A stretch of DNA of 40,928 nt from assembly GCF_000241485.1 (NCBI RefSeq), contig NZ_JH584241.1:1984813-2025740 (forward strand), in the 5' to 3' direction. Positions 1 through 5,984 of this stretch are shown here, piece after piece. The stretch is from Sphingomonas sp. PAMC 26605 (GTDB taxonomy: Bacteria; Pseudomonadota; Alphaproteobacteria; Sphingomonadales; Sphingomonadaceae). A program made the translations under genes and the position numbers. Within the stretch, counting starts at the first letter, position 1. Each line of letters starts with the position of its first letter. A model generated the notes under the pieces. That model did no database searches. It saw only the letters and a program-made list of their open reading frames with translations, and was not told where the DNA came from.

Positions 1-105
1 AAGCCCCTCCCCTTCAGGGGAGGGGTTGGGGGTGGGGGAAGCCTCGCAGAGCGTGGCGCCCGTTACGGCCCCACCCCAACCCCACCCCTGAAGGGGAGGG
101 GCTTT
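1..105. repeat. Long inverted-repeat element, family A copy 1
   Basis: The outer arms 1-20 and 85-104 are perfect 20-bp reverse complements built around CCCCTGAAGGGGAGGGG. Inside them lie G-rich and C-rich half-arms (GGGGTGGGG at about 27-38, CCCCACCCCAACCCC at about 69-83). The centre contains the core AGCCTCGCAGAG at 40-51. The element ends about 15 bp from the ubiE stop codon and may continue left of the window. A second copy with the same core lies at 7603-7764 and a diverged one at 16749-16856. As transcribed RNA it would form a long hairpin followed by TTTT, so it could also terminate transcription. No protein is encoded. Confidence 0.85.
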
Positions 106-119
106 TGATTGGAGCCCCA

Positions 120-863
120 TCAAATCTTCCACCCGTGGTGGATCGCGACCAACCCGCCGAGCATCGGCTCGACGCCGGTCTGGACGAACCCCGCATCGCG
201 GATCATCCCCTCGAAGCTCGGCATGTCGGGAAAGCGACGGATCGACTCGATCAGATAGCGATAGCTGTCCTCGTCCTGTGCGAGCAGCTTGCCGAGTTTC
301 GGCACGAGCTTGTGCGAATAGGCGTCGTAGACGTCGGCGAATCCCGGCCACAATGTCGTTGAGAATTCGAGACAGTAGAAGCGCCCGCCACGCCGCAGCA
401 CGCGGTGCGCCTCGCGCAACGCCTTGGGGATGTCGGTCACGTTCCGGATGCCGAAGGCGATCGTATAGGCATCGAAGAAGCGGTCGGGAAAGACCAGCGT
501 CTCGGCATTGGCCTCGGTCCACACCAGCCCGTCGATGCCGCGCTTGGCGGCACGATCGACGCCGACTTCGAGCATCTGCGGGTTGATGTCGGCGACCGTC
601 ACGCTCGCGCCCGATTCGGCGAGGCGGAAGGCGATGTCGCCGGTGCCGCCGGCCATGTCGAGGATCTGCTCGCCCTCGCGCGGCTTCACGCGCCGCACGA
701 AGCGGTCCTTCCACAGCCGGTGCATCCCGCCCGACATCGCGTCGTTCATGATGTCGTAGCTGCGCGCGACGCTCGAGAAGACGCCGCCGACGCGGGCGGT
801 CTTTTCGGTGGCGGGGATGTCTTCGTAGCCGAAGGAGACGGTGCCAGGATTTGGGTCGATCAT
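120..863 (-). CDS. ubiE: UbiE, demethylmenaquinone / 2-polyprenyl-6-methoxy-1,4-benzoquinol C-methyltransferase
   Basis: This soluble class I SAM-dependent methyltransferase performs the C-methylation step of ubiquinone (and, where present, menaquinone) synthesis. The chosen ATG gives 247 residues, close to the usual family length; an open frame continues further upstream but adds low-complexity, repeat-derived residues. The SAM motif LDMAGGTGD is at residues 68-76, with the acidic ribose-binding residue in VADINP at about 92. The two family signatures are present: YDIMNDAMSGGMHRLWK at 36-52 and RVLRRGGRFYCLEFS at 154-168. It is divergent from mutM, and the 383-bp gap between them is filled with repeats. 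In many alphaproteobacteria ubiE is followed by ubiB; here the window ends just downstream, so that cannot be checked. Confidence 0.95.
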   Translation of the reverse strand: MIDPNPGTVSFGYEDIPATEKTARVGGVFSSVARSYDIMNDAMSGGMHRLWKDRFVRRVKPREGEQILDMAGGTGDIAFRLAESGASVTVADINPQMLEVGVDRAAKRGIDGLVWTEANAETLVFPDRFFDAYTIAFGIRNVTDIPKALREAHRVLRRGGRFYCLEFSTTLWPGFADVYDAYSHKLVPKLGKLLAQDEDSYRYLIESIRRFPDMPSFEGMIRDAGFVQTGVEPMLGGLVAIHHGWKI

Positions 864-954
864 GGGCCACGCTCTAGCCGAGCAAAGCGGCGGCGCAAAC
901 CGCTGCGTTGCGGCCGGGACAAATCGTCCCGCGTGGTCAAACTCTTTCTTCTCT

Positions 955-1034
955 CCGCGCCTTTGCGCCTCTGCGCGCAAAAAAGAATGTTTGGGTTCGC
1001 GCAGAGGCGCGGAGGCGCGGAGGCGCGGAGGCGG
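955..1034. repeat. Inverted repeat with tandem octamers, family D
   Basis: GCGCCTCTGCGCG at 965-977 is the reverse complement of CGCGCAGAGGCGC at 998-1010, separated by a 20-nt A/T-richer loop. The right arm runs on into tandem copies of GGAGGCGC (1011-1018, 1019-1026, then a partial copy). This is the first of three different repeats stacked in the 383-bp gap between ubiE and mutM (864-1246). Similar GAGGCGCAGAGG-type intergenic repeats are widespread in bacterial genomes. No ORF or promoter was recognised in it. Confidence 0.7.
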
Positions 1035-1068
1035 GAGAGCGCCCGGCCCCGCGGGCTTCCCCTTCTTC

Positions 1069-1135
1069 CTTCGTGGCTTCGTGTCTTTGTGTGAGAAAAG
1101 AAGGCGACCTCACACAAAGGCACGAAGCCACGAAG
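1069..1135. repeat. 27-bp-arm inverted repeat of the CACGAAG type, family C
   Basis: The arm at 1069-1095 (beginning CTTCGTGGCTTCGTG) and the arm at 1109-1135 (ending GGCACGAAGCCACGAAG) are reverse complements with one mismatch in 27, around a 13-nt loop. CACGAAG is itself repeated inside each arm. Repeats of this kind occur in intergenic regions of many unrelated bacteria. It would form a strong cruciform or RNA hairpin; no coding potential is visible. Confidence 0.8.
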
Positions 1136-1160
1136 AGAAGGGGTGCGCGTTGACCCCTTT

Positions 1161-1238
1161 CGTCATTCCCGCGAAAGCGGGAATCCCGCTGCCTGCGGCG
1201 CCAGAAGAAGCGGGATCCCCGCTTTTGCGGGGATGACG
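1161..1238. repeat. Inverted repeat of the GTCATTCCCGCGAAAGCGGGAAT type, family B copy 1
   Basis: The left end CGTCATTCCCGCGAAAGC and the right end GCTTTTGCGGGGATGACG are near-complementary outer arms, with the inner arms AATCCCGCT and AGCGGGATC. The right end abuts the mutM ribosome-binding site GGAGAGAG, so only about 8 bp separates the repeat from the start codon. Other copies of this family are at 14512-14594, 14661-14743 and, in diverged form, 32835-32917. Confidence 0.85.
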
Positions 1239-1246
1239 GAGAGAGA

Positions 1247-2056
1247 ATGCCCGAGCTTCCTGAAGTCGAAACCACCGTGCGCGGGCTTCGCCCGGTACTC
1301 GACGGCCAGCGCATCACGCTCGTCCAGCCGCGGCGCGGCGATCTGCGACGGCCGTTCCCCGAGGATCTCGGGCAGCGGCTGACCGGCGCGACCGTGACCG
1401 GGCTCAAGCGCCGCGCGAAATACGGGCTGATCCACACCGACCGCGGCGACACGATGATCTTTCATCTCGGCATGTCGGGACGCTGGCGGGTCGATCCGTC
1501 CGAACTGCTGCCGCACGATCATCTGATCCTCGAAACCGCGACGCAGCGACTCGCGCTCAACGATCCGCGGCGCTTCGGCTCGGTCGATCTCGTGGCAACC
1601 GAATCGCTCGCCGACTTTCCCGCCTTCAAGGCGCTCGGCCCCGAACCGCTCGGCCCCGAGCTGACGCCGGCCTATCTCCACGACAAGCTCGCCGGGCGAA
1701 TCGCCTCGATCAAGCTGATGCTGCTCGACCAGCGACTCGTTGCGGGGCTCGGCAACATCTATGTCTGCGAAGCGCTGTTCGCCGCCCGCATCTCGCCTAA
1801 ACGTGCGGCCGGAACCGTATCGCGCGCCAAGCTCGCGCGACTCGTCGCAGCGATTCGCGAGGTGCTGCTCGCTGCGATCGACGCGGGGGGCTCGAGCTTG
1901 CGCGATTATGCCCGCCCCGATGGCGAACTCGGCTATTTCTCAAAGCAGTTCGCGGTCTATGGCCGCGAAGGCGAGCCGTGCAGCTGCGGCGGCACCGTCG
2001 AGCGCTATGCCGAAGGCGGCCGCTCGACTTTCTGGTGCCCGAAATGCCAGAAATGA
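1247..2056 (+). CDS. mutM: MutM/Fpg, formamidopyrimidine-DNA glycosylase
   Basis: This is a bifunctional base-excision-repair enzyme that removes 8-oxoguanine and formamidopyrimidines and nicks the abasic site by beta/delta elimination. The 269-residue protein begins MPELPEVETTVRGL, giving the catalytic N-terminal proline after Met removal and the general acid Glu3. The conserved lysine in KRRAKYG is residue 58. The helix-two-turn-helix region surrounds GLGNIYVCEALF. The C-terminal zinc finger uses Cys245, Cys247, Cys264 and Cys267, with the DNA-contacting Arg259. The first Cys pair is spaced C-x-C rather than the usual C-x2-C. The start is fixed by the family N-terminus and by GGAGAGAG just upstream. 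It precedes rpsT and dnaA on the same strand. Confidence 0.96.
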   Translation: MPELPEVETTVRGLRPVLDGQRITLVQPRRGDLRRPFPEDLGQRLTGATVTGLKRRAKYGLIHTDRGDTMIFHLGMSGRWRVDPSELLPHDHLILETATQRLALNDPRRFGSVDLVATESLADFPAFKALGPEPLGPELTPAYLHDKLAGRIASIKLMLLDQRLVAGLGNIYVCEALFAARISPKRAAGTVSRAKLARLVAAIREVLLAAIDAGGSSLRDYARPDGELGYFSKQFAVYGREGEPCSCGGTVERYAEGGRSTFWCPKCQK

Positions 2057-2101
2057 TTGACCGCCTGCCTGCTTCTGGCTAAGGCGCACGGCTTCCGGGG
2101 C

Positions 2102-2130
2102 CGGGAGGTTACTCCCGCCCTTTCTTATTT
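2102..2130 (+). terminator. Hairpin with T-rich tail between mutM and rpsT
   Basis: CGGGAG at 2102-2107 and CTCCCG at 2112-2117 form a 6-bp stem with the loop GTTA, followed by CCCTTTCTTATTT. It could terminate mutM transcription, or act as an attenuator or leader hairpin for rpsT, whose start is about 30 bp further on. The short stem makes the terminator call tentative. Confidence 0.45.
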
Positions 2131-2147
2131 ACAGATCAGAGGGCTTC

Positions 2148-2411
2148 ATGGCGAACACGCCACAGGCGAAAAAGCGCATCCGTCGTAACGCCGCGCGGAC
2201 CATCGTGAACGGCAACCGTACCGGCCGCATCCGCACCTTCGTCAAGAAGGTCGAGAGCGCATTGGAAGCGGGCGACAAGGCTGCTGCAACCGCCGCTATG
2301 GCTGCGGTCCAGCCCGAGCTGATGCGCGGCGTCGCCAAGGGCGTGCTGCACAAGAACACCGCGAGCCGTAAATTCTCGCGCCTGACCAAGCGCTTGTCCG
2401 CGCTGGCCTAA
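2148..2411 (+). CDS. rpsT: Ribosomal protein S20 (bS20)
   Basis: bS20 is a primary 16S-rRNA-binding protein of the 30S subunit. The 87-residue protein starts [20 protein letters not shown], the family N-terminus. It is strongly basic and predicted to be all alpha-helical, ending [14 protein letters not shown]. The length is normal. The ribosome-binding site is the AGAGGG immediately before the ATG. It lies directly upstream of dnaA, an arrangement familiar in alphaproteobacteria, and is closed by a clear terminator at 2438-2468. Confidence 0.97.
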   Translation: MANTPQAKKRIRRNAARTIVNGNRTGRIRTFVKKVESALEAGDKAAATAAMAAVQPELMRGVAKGVLHKNTASRKFSRLTKRLSALA

Positions 2412-2898
2412 CCCGACTCGGGTACGCAACGCTGATCGCCCGCTGGACATGCGTCCGGCGGGCTTTTTGTCGTCCGTGCCGTCCGCCAAGTTCCTGATCA
2501 GTGTCATTGTGCCGCGATAACCCTGTACCCAAGAACGTTGCGCGAACATCTTTGGAGGGCAAAACCGCAAAGGCGCGGTTTACCGCGATTCGCAGAACCT
2601 TCATCAAAGTGTCATCGACAAAAAAGCCCGATTACATAGACTTGTGAGATTTTCGACGCGAAACCTTCGCTCAATCCGAGTCAACCGGGTATATTTAGAA
2701 AATGTGACAGGTCGGGGCCTTGCTCGACTCGCTGCGATCTTCATAAATGGCCATCCGCCGCGGGCGATGTTTCTGGCCCGCGACTCACTTTGAATAGCAA
2801 ACGTCAGACGGATTGTGATTCCGCCTGGGGGGAAGTTTGTCTGTCGTAATTTGAGCGACGCGGGGATTCCCCGCGGTTCGCAATGCAAAGGTTTTGGC
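2412..2898. promoter_or_regulatory. rpsT-dnaA intergenic region with clustered GANTC sites
   Basis: After the rpsT terminator this stretch carries no gene. By hand I count seven GANTC motifs, starting at 2415, 2587, 2678, 2726, 2782, 2817 and 2865. GANTC is the CcrM methylation site of alphaproteobacteria. In Caulobacter, methylation of such sites upstream of dnaA modulates its transcription. The region is less GC-rich than its neighbours around 2600-2720 (for example TATATTTAGAAAATG) and includes a 7-bp inverted repeat AAACCGC/GCGGTTT at 2562-2581. I did not find a consensus DnaA box (TTATCCACA), so I treat this as the dnaA control region rather than a proven replication origin. Confidence 0.6.
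2438..2468 (+). terminator. Rho-independent terminator of rpsT
   Basis: GCCCGCTGGAC (2438-2448) pairs with GTCCGGCGGGC (2453-2463) as an 11-bp stem containing one T-G wobble, with the loop ATGC, followed by TTTTT. Its position 26 bp after the rpsT stop codon fits a terminator separating rpsT from dnaA transcription. Confidence 0.9.
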
Positions 2899-4314
2899 GT
2901 GGTCTTGACGGTGAACAGGGGGGTAGGCGCGCACGATACCGACTTTGCCCGCGGGCAGGACGAGACCGTCGCGCGCGCCTGGAACACGGTGCGCACGCAT
3001 CTGCGCGAATCCGCCGGGGCGCGGTTGTTCGACCAGTGGCTCAAGCCGATCGCACTCGTCGCGGGGACCGATCCCGACACGGTGCGGCTGGCATTGCCCT
3101 CGGCGTTCATGACCAATTGGGTGCGCAACCATTACGGCGACCGGTTGCTGCAGGAATTCCGCGCGCTGCTGCCGGGCGTGCGCAGCGTGACGATCGAGAC
3201 CGGGATCGCGGCGGCGACGCCGGTGCTTAAGCTCGCGCCGGCCCCCGAGCCCGTCGCAGCCCCCGCGACCGAGCCGGTGGTGATCGCCGAGCGTCCGACG
3301 CTCGACCCGCGTTTCACCTTCGACCGCTTCGTCGTCGACGCCTCGAACCGCGTCGCGTTCAACGCCGCCAAGGCTTTGGCCGAACCCGGCGTGCCGCGCT
3401 TCAGCCCGTTGTTTCTCCACAGCGGCACGGGGCAGGGCAAGAGCCATCTGATGCACGCGATCGCCGCCGCCTATCTCGTGGCGGTGCCAGAGGCGAAGGT
3501 GCTGATGATGTCGGCCGAGCGCTTCATGTTCGATTTCGTCCAGGCGCTGCGCAACCGCGACACGCACAGCTTCAAGCTGCGGCTGCGCTCGGCCGATCTG
3601 CTGCTGGTCGACGACCTCCAGTTCATCGCCGGCAAGGATTCGACGCAGGAAGAGTTCTTCCACACGATCAACGAAGTGATGGGCGCGGGCAAACGCCTCG
3701 TCATCTCGGCCGACCGCTGCCCGCAGGGGTTGGACGGGGTCGAGGCGCGGATCATGTCGCGGCTGTCGTGCGGCCTCGTCGCCGACATCAAGACCCCCGA
3801 TCTCGCGCTGCGCCGCGCGGTGCTCGAGCGCAAGCTGCTCGACATGCCGGGCGCCAAGGTGCCCGGCGAAGTGCTCGATCTGCTCGCCGCGCGGATCACC
3901 GCGAGCATCCGCGACCTCGAGGGCGCGCTCAACCGCGTCGTCGCCTATGCGCAGCTCACCGGGGTCGAGGTCGATCTCGAATTCGCCGTGGCGACCTTGG
4001 GCGACGTGTTGCGTGGGGCCGAGCGCCGCGTGACGATCGACGAGATCCAGAAGGCGGTCTCGGCGCATTTCGAACTGAAGCCGGTCGATCTGGTCTCGGC
4101 GCGCCGCGCGGTGGTGGTGGCGCGGCCGCGCCAGATCGCGATGTACCTCGCCAAGCGCCTGACGACGCGCTCGCTCCCCGAGATCGGCCGCAAGTTCGGC
4201 GGACGCGACCATTCGACCGTGATCCATGCGGTCCGCCGGATCGAGGAACTGCGCGACACCGATCGCGAGATCGACACCGCGGTGCGCGTGCTGCTGCGCG
4301 AGCTCGAGGGATAG
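2899..4314 (+). CDS. dnaA: DnaA, chromosomal replication initiator
   Basis: DnaA is the AAA+ ATPase that binds DnaA boxes and opens the replication origin. From the chosen GTG start the protein has 471 residues. Domain I (about 20-95) includes LFDQWLKPI, followed by an Ala/Pro-rich linker. The Walker A motif GTGQGKS is at about 176-182 and Walker B LLLVDD at about 234-239. Sensor I follows KRLVISAD and the arginine-finger region is SRLSCGL. Domain IV ends with the DnaA signature GGRDHSTVIHA at about 434-444. GTG 2899 was preferred because AAAGG lies 7 nt upstream. TTG 2905, GTG 2911 or the upstream GTG 2815 are possible alternatives; no ATG fits. The upstream GANTC cluster suggests methylation-linked control. 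Confidence 0.96.
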   Translation: MVLTVNRGVGAHDTDFARGQDETVARAWNTVRTHLRESAGARLFDQWLKPIALVAGTDPDTVRLALPSAFMTNWVRNHYGDRLLQEFRALLPGVRSVTIETGIAAATPVLKLAPAPEPVAAPATEPVVIAERPTLDPRFTFDRFVVDASNRVAFNAAKALAEPGVPRFSPLFLHSGTGQGKSHLMHAIAAAYLVAVPEAKVLMMSAERFMFDFVQALRNRDTHSFKLRLRSADLLLVDDLQFIAGKDSTQEEFFHTINEVMGAGKRLVISADRCPQGLDGVEARIMSRLSCGLVADIKTPDLALRRAVLERKLLDMPGAKVPGEVLDLLAARITASIRDLEGALNRVVAYAQLTGVEVDLEFAVATLGDVLRGAERRVTIDEIQKAVSAHFELKPVDLVSARRAVVVARPRQIAMYLAKRLTTRSLPEIGRKFGGRDHSTVIHAVRRIEELRDTDREIDTAVRVLLRELEG

Positions 4315-4322
4315 CGAGCGGG

Positions 4323-4350
4323 CCGGAATTCCGGTATGGCTAAGGCCATA
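4323..4350. promoter_or_regulatory. Paired palindromes, candidate toxin-antitoxin operator
   Basis: CCGGAATTCCGG at 4323-4334 is a perfect 12-bp palindrome. It is followed directly by TATGGC (4335-4340) and GCCATA (4345-4350), an inverted repeat around TAAG. Both lie 15-42 bp before the antitoxin start codon. AbrB-type antitoxins usually bind such palindromes and, with the toxin, repress their own operon, so this is the natural operator candidate. The binding itself is inferred. Confidence 0.5.
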
Positions 4351-4364
4351 GTCGGAGACAGGCG

Positions 4365-4592
4365 ATGCAGTTGGCGAAGTGGGGCGACGACTTCGCGGTC
4401 CGTTTGCCCAAGGAAATGGTCGAGGCGCTTGCGGTCGAGCTGGGCGAGGAGTTGGACGTCCGGGTGCAGAACGGGTCGCTTCGTATCCGGCGCAAGCGGA
4501 CGCGCGAGGACGTTTTAGAAAGCTTGAAACGGTTTCAGGGCTGGATGCCCGAGGACTTCACGTTCGATCGCGAAGAGGCGAATGCCCGGTAG
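4365..4592 (+). CDS. vapB: AbrB/SpoVT-family antitoxin (VapB type)
   Basis: A 75-residue protein whose first 45 residues (MQLAKWGDDFAVRLPKEMVE onward) match the swapped-hairpin AbrB DNA-binding fold used by MazE and VapB antitoxins. The C-terminal part (about 46-75) is acidic and Trp/Phe-containing, as expected for the tail that wraps the toxin. GGAGA at 4354-4358 provides a ribosome-binding site. It overlaps the downstream PIN toxin by 11 bp, implying translational coupling, and palindromes lie immediately upstream. The family call is confident; the exact subfamily is not. Confidence 0.85.
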   Translation: MQLAKWGDDFAVRLPKEMVEALAVELGEELDVRVQNGSLRIRRKRTREDVLESLKRFQGWMPEDFTFDREEANAR

Positions 4593-4983
4593 CGCGTTCG
4601 ACAGCAACGTCCTGCTGTACCTGCTCGCGGTCAATGATGAAAAGGCCGCGCGGGCGCGCGATCTCGTGGCGGACGGCGGGACGATCAGCGTCCAGGTCCT
4701 CAACGAAATCGCCAACGTTGGGCGTCGCAAATTCAAGATGCCGTGGCCGGAGCTCGACGCGCTTCTCGACGCGCTTAAAGACGAGCTGATGCTTGTCCCG
4801 GTCGATCTCGAAACGCACGAGACGGCGTGCCGCCTCGCTCGGCGATACAAGCTCGCTTTCTACGATGCAGCGATCGTCGCCGCCGCGCTGCTGGCGGAGT
4901 GCGACACGCTCTGGTCCGAGGACATGCACGACGGCCTCGTCATCCAAAGCCGTCTGACGATCCGCAACCCGTTCGCCGCCTAG
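4582..4983 (+). CDS. vapC: PIN-domain ribonuclease toxin (VapC type)
   Basis: A 133-residue PIN-domain protein, expected to cleave RNA in a metal-dependent manner and to be neutralised by the preceding antitoxin. The acidic active-site residues are recognisable: Asp7 in AFDSNV, Glu42 in LNEIANV, Asp95 in FYDAAIVAAA and Asp114 in WSEDMHDG. All four are intact, so nothing suggests decay. Its last 4 bp overlap the end of the convergent trpS gene. The module lies directly behind dnaA, where insertion between housekeeping genes is consistent with horizontal acquisition, although base composition looks like the surroundings. The RNA target cannot be told from sequence. Confidence 0.9.
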   Translation: MPGSAFDSNVLLYLLAVNDEKAARARDLVADGGTISVQVLNEIANVGRRKFKMPWPELDALLDALKDELMLVPVDLETHETACRLARRYKLAFYDAAIVAAALLAECDTLWSEDMHDGLVIQSRLTIRNPFAA

Positions 4984-5981
4984 ACCTGCAGCCCCACTGC
5001 CGCTTGCGCCTTGGCGAGCGTAGGGGCCGCCAGCACAGCTGCCCGGGCCGCACCGTCGGCGAGCACCGCGCTCACCGCCGTCCGGTCCGCCAGCAACCCC
5101 GTCAACCGCTCGCGGATCGGCGACAGCGTCGCGACCGCGAGATCGGCAAGCGCAGGCTTGAACGCGCCAAAGCCTTGCCCTGCGAACTGCGCCAGCACCG
5201 CATCGGGCGTGCTGCCTTCGAGTGCTGCGTATATCGTCACGAGGTTCTTCGCCTCGGGGCGCTCGGCGAGCCCGGCGACCTCGCCCGGCAGGCCGTCGGC
5301 ATCCGACTTGGCCTTGCGGAACTTGCTGACGATCAGCTCGTCCGAATCGACGAGGTTGATCCGCGACGCATCGCTCGGGTCCGATTTCGACATTTTCGCG
5401 CTCGCATCGCGCAGGCTCATGATGCGCGGCGCGGCCTTCGAGATCAGCGGTTCGGGGAGGGCGAAGGTGTCGCCATAGTCGGTGTTGAACTTGATCGCGA
5501 TGTCGCGGACCAGTTCGAGATGCTGCTTCTGGTCGTCGCCAACGGGCACATGCGTCGCCTGGTAGAGCAGGATGTCGGCGGCCTGGAGCACGGGGTAGGT
5601 GAACAGCGCGACGCTCTGCGTCTCGCCCTTCTTGCCGGCTTTGTCCTTCCACTGCGTCATCCGGCTGAGCCAGCCCATCCGCGCCGTCCCGCCGAGGATC
5701 CAGTGCAGCGCGGAATGCGCCGGCACGCGCGCCTGGTTGAACAGGATCGAACGCTGCGGGTCGATTCCGCAGGCGAGCAGCGTCGCCGCCATCTCGGTCG
5801 TGTGCGCGTTCAACTCCGCGGGCACGACCGGCTGCGACAGCGCGTGCAGGTCGGCCAGGAAGAACAGGCATTCGTCGCCCGCGGCCATCGTATCTTGCAT
5901 GGCGACCCATTGCTTGATCGCGCCCAGATAGTTGCCGAGATGGAGATTGCCGGTGGGCTGGATGCCGGAAAGGACGCGCAT
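4980..5981 (-). CDS. trpS: TrpS, tryptophanyl-tRNA synthetase
   Basis: This class I aminoacyl-tRNA synthetase charges tRNA-Trp. The 333-residue length is standard for bacterial TrpS. The N-terminus MRVLSGIQPTGNLHLGNY includes the HIGH-equivalent GNLHLGNY at residues 11-18, and the KMSKS loop is at 196-200 in SAKMSKSDPSDAS. It is the last gene of a minus-strand group secB, murJ, trpS, with only 3 bp between the murJ stop and the trpS start. Its stop region overlaps the convergent toxin gene by 4 bp, with no visible intergenic terminator. Confidence 0.96.
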   Translation of the reverse strand: MRVLSGIQPTGNLHLGNYLGAIKQWVAMQDTMAAGDECLFFLADLHALSQPVVPAELNAHTTEMAATLLACGIDPQRSILFNQARVPAHSALHWILGGTARMGWLSRMTQWKDKAGKKGETQSVALFTYPVLQAADILLYQATHVPVGDDQKQHLELVRDIAIKFNTDYGDTFALPEPLISKAAPRIMSLRDASAKMSKSDPSDASRINLVDSDELIVSKFRKAKSDADGLPGEVAGLAERPEAKNLVTIYAALEGSTPDAVLAQFAGQGFGAFKPALADLAVATLSPIRERLTGLLADRTAVSAVLADGAARAAVLAAPTLAKAQAAVGLQV

Positions 5982-5984
5982 GGG

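Noticed and set aside
1001..1135. Tandem and palindromic repeats considered as a CRISPR array
   Set aside because: Repeats are adjacent inverted arms and octamers without regular unique spacers, and no cas genes are present.
2412..2898. Replication origin (oriC) next to dnaA
   Set aside because: No consensus DnaA boxes were found by eye. In alphaproteobacteria the origin is often elsewhere, so only a regulatory region is called.
2785..4227. Long open frame on the minus strand covering dnaA
   Set aside because: The translation is His/Arg/Asp-rich low-complexity sequence without a recognisable family. It is the codon shadow of the high-GC dnaA gene.
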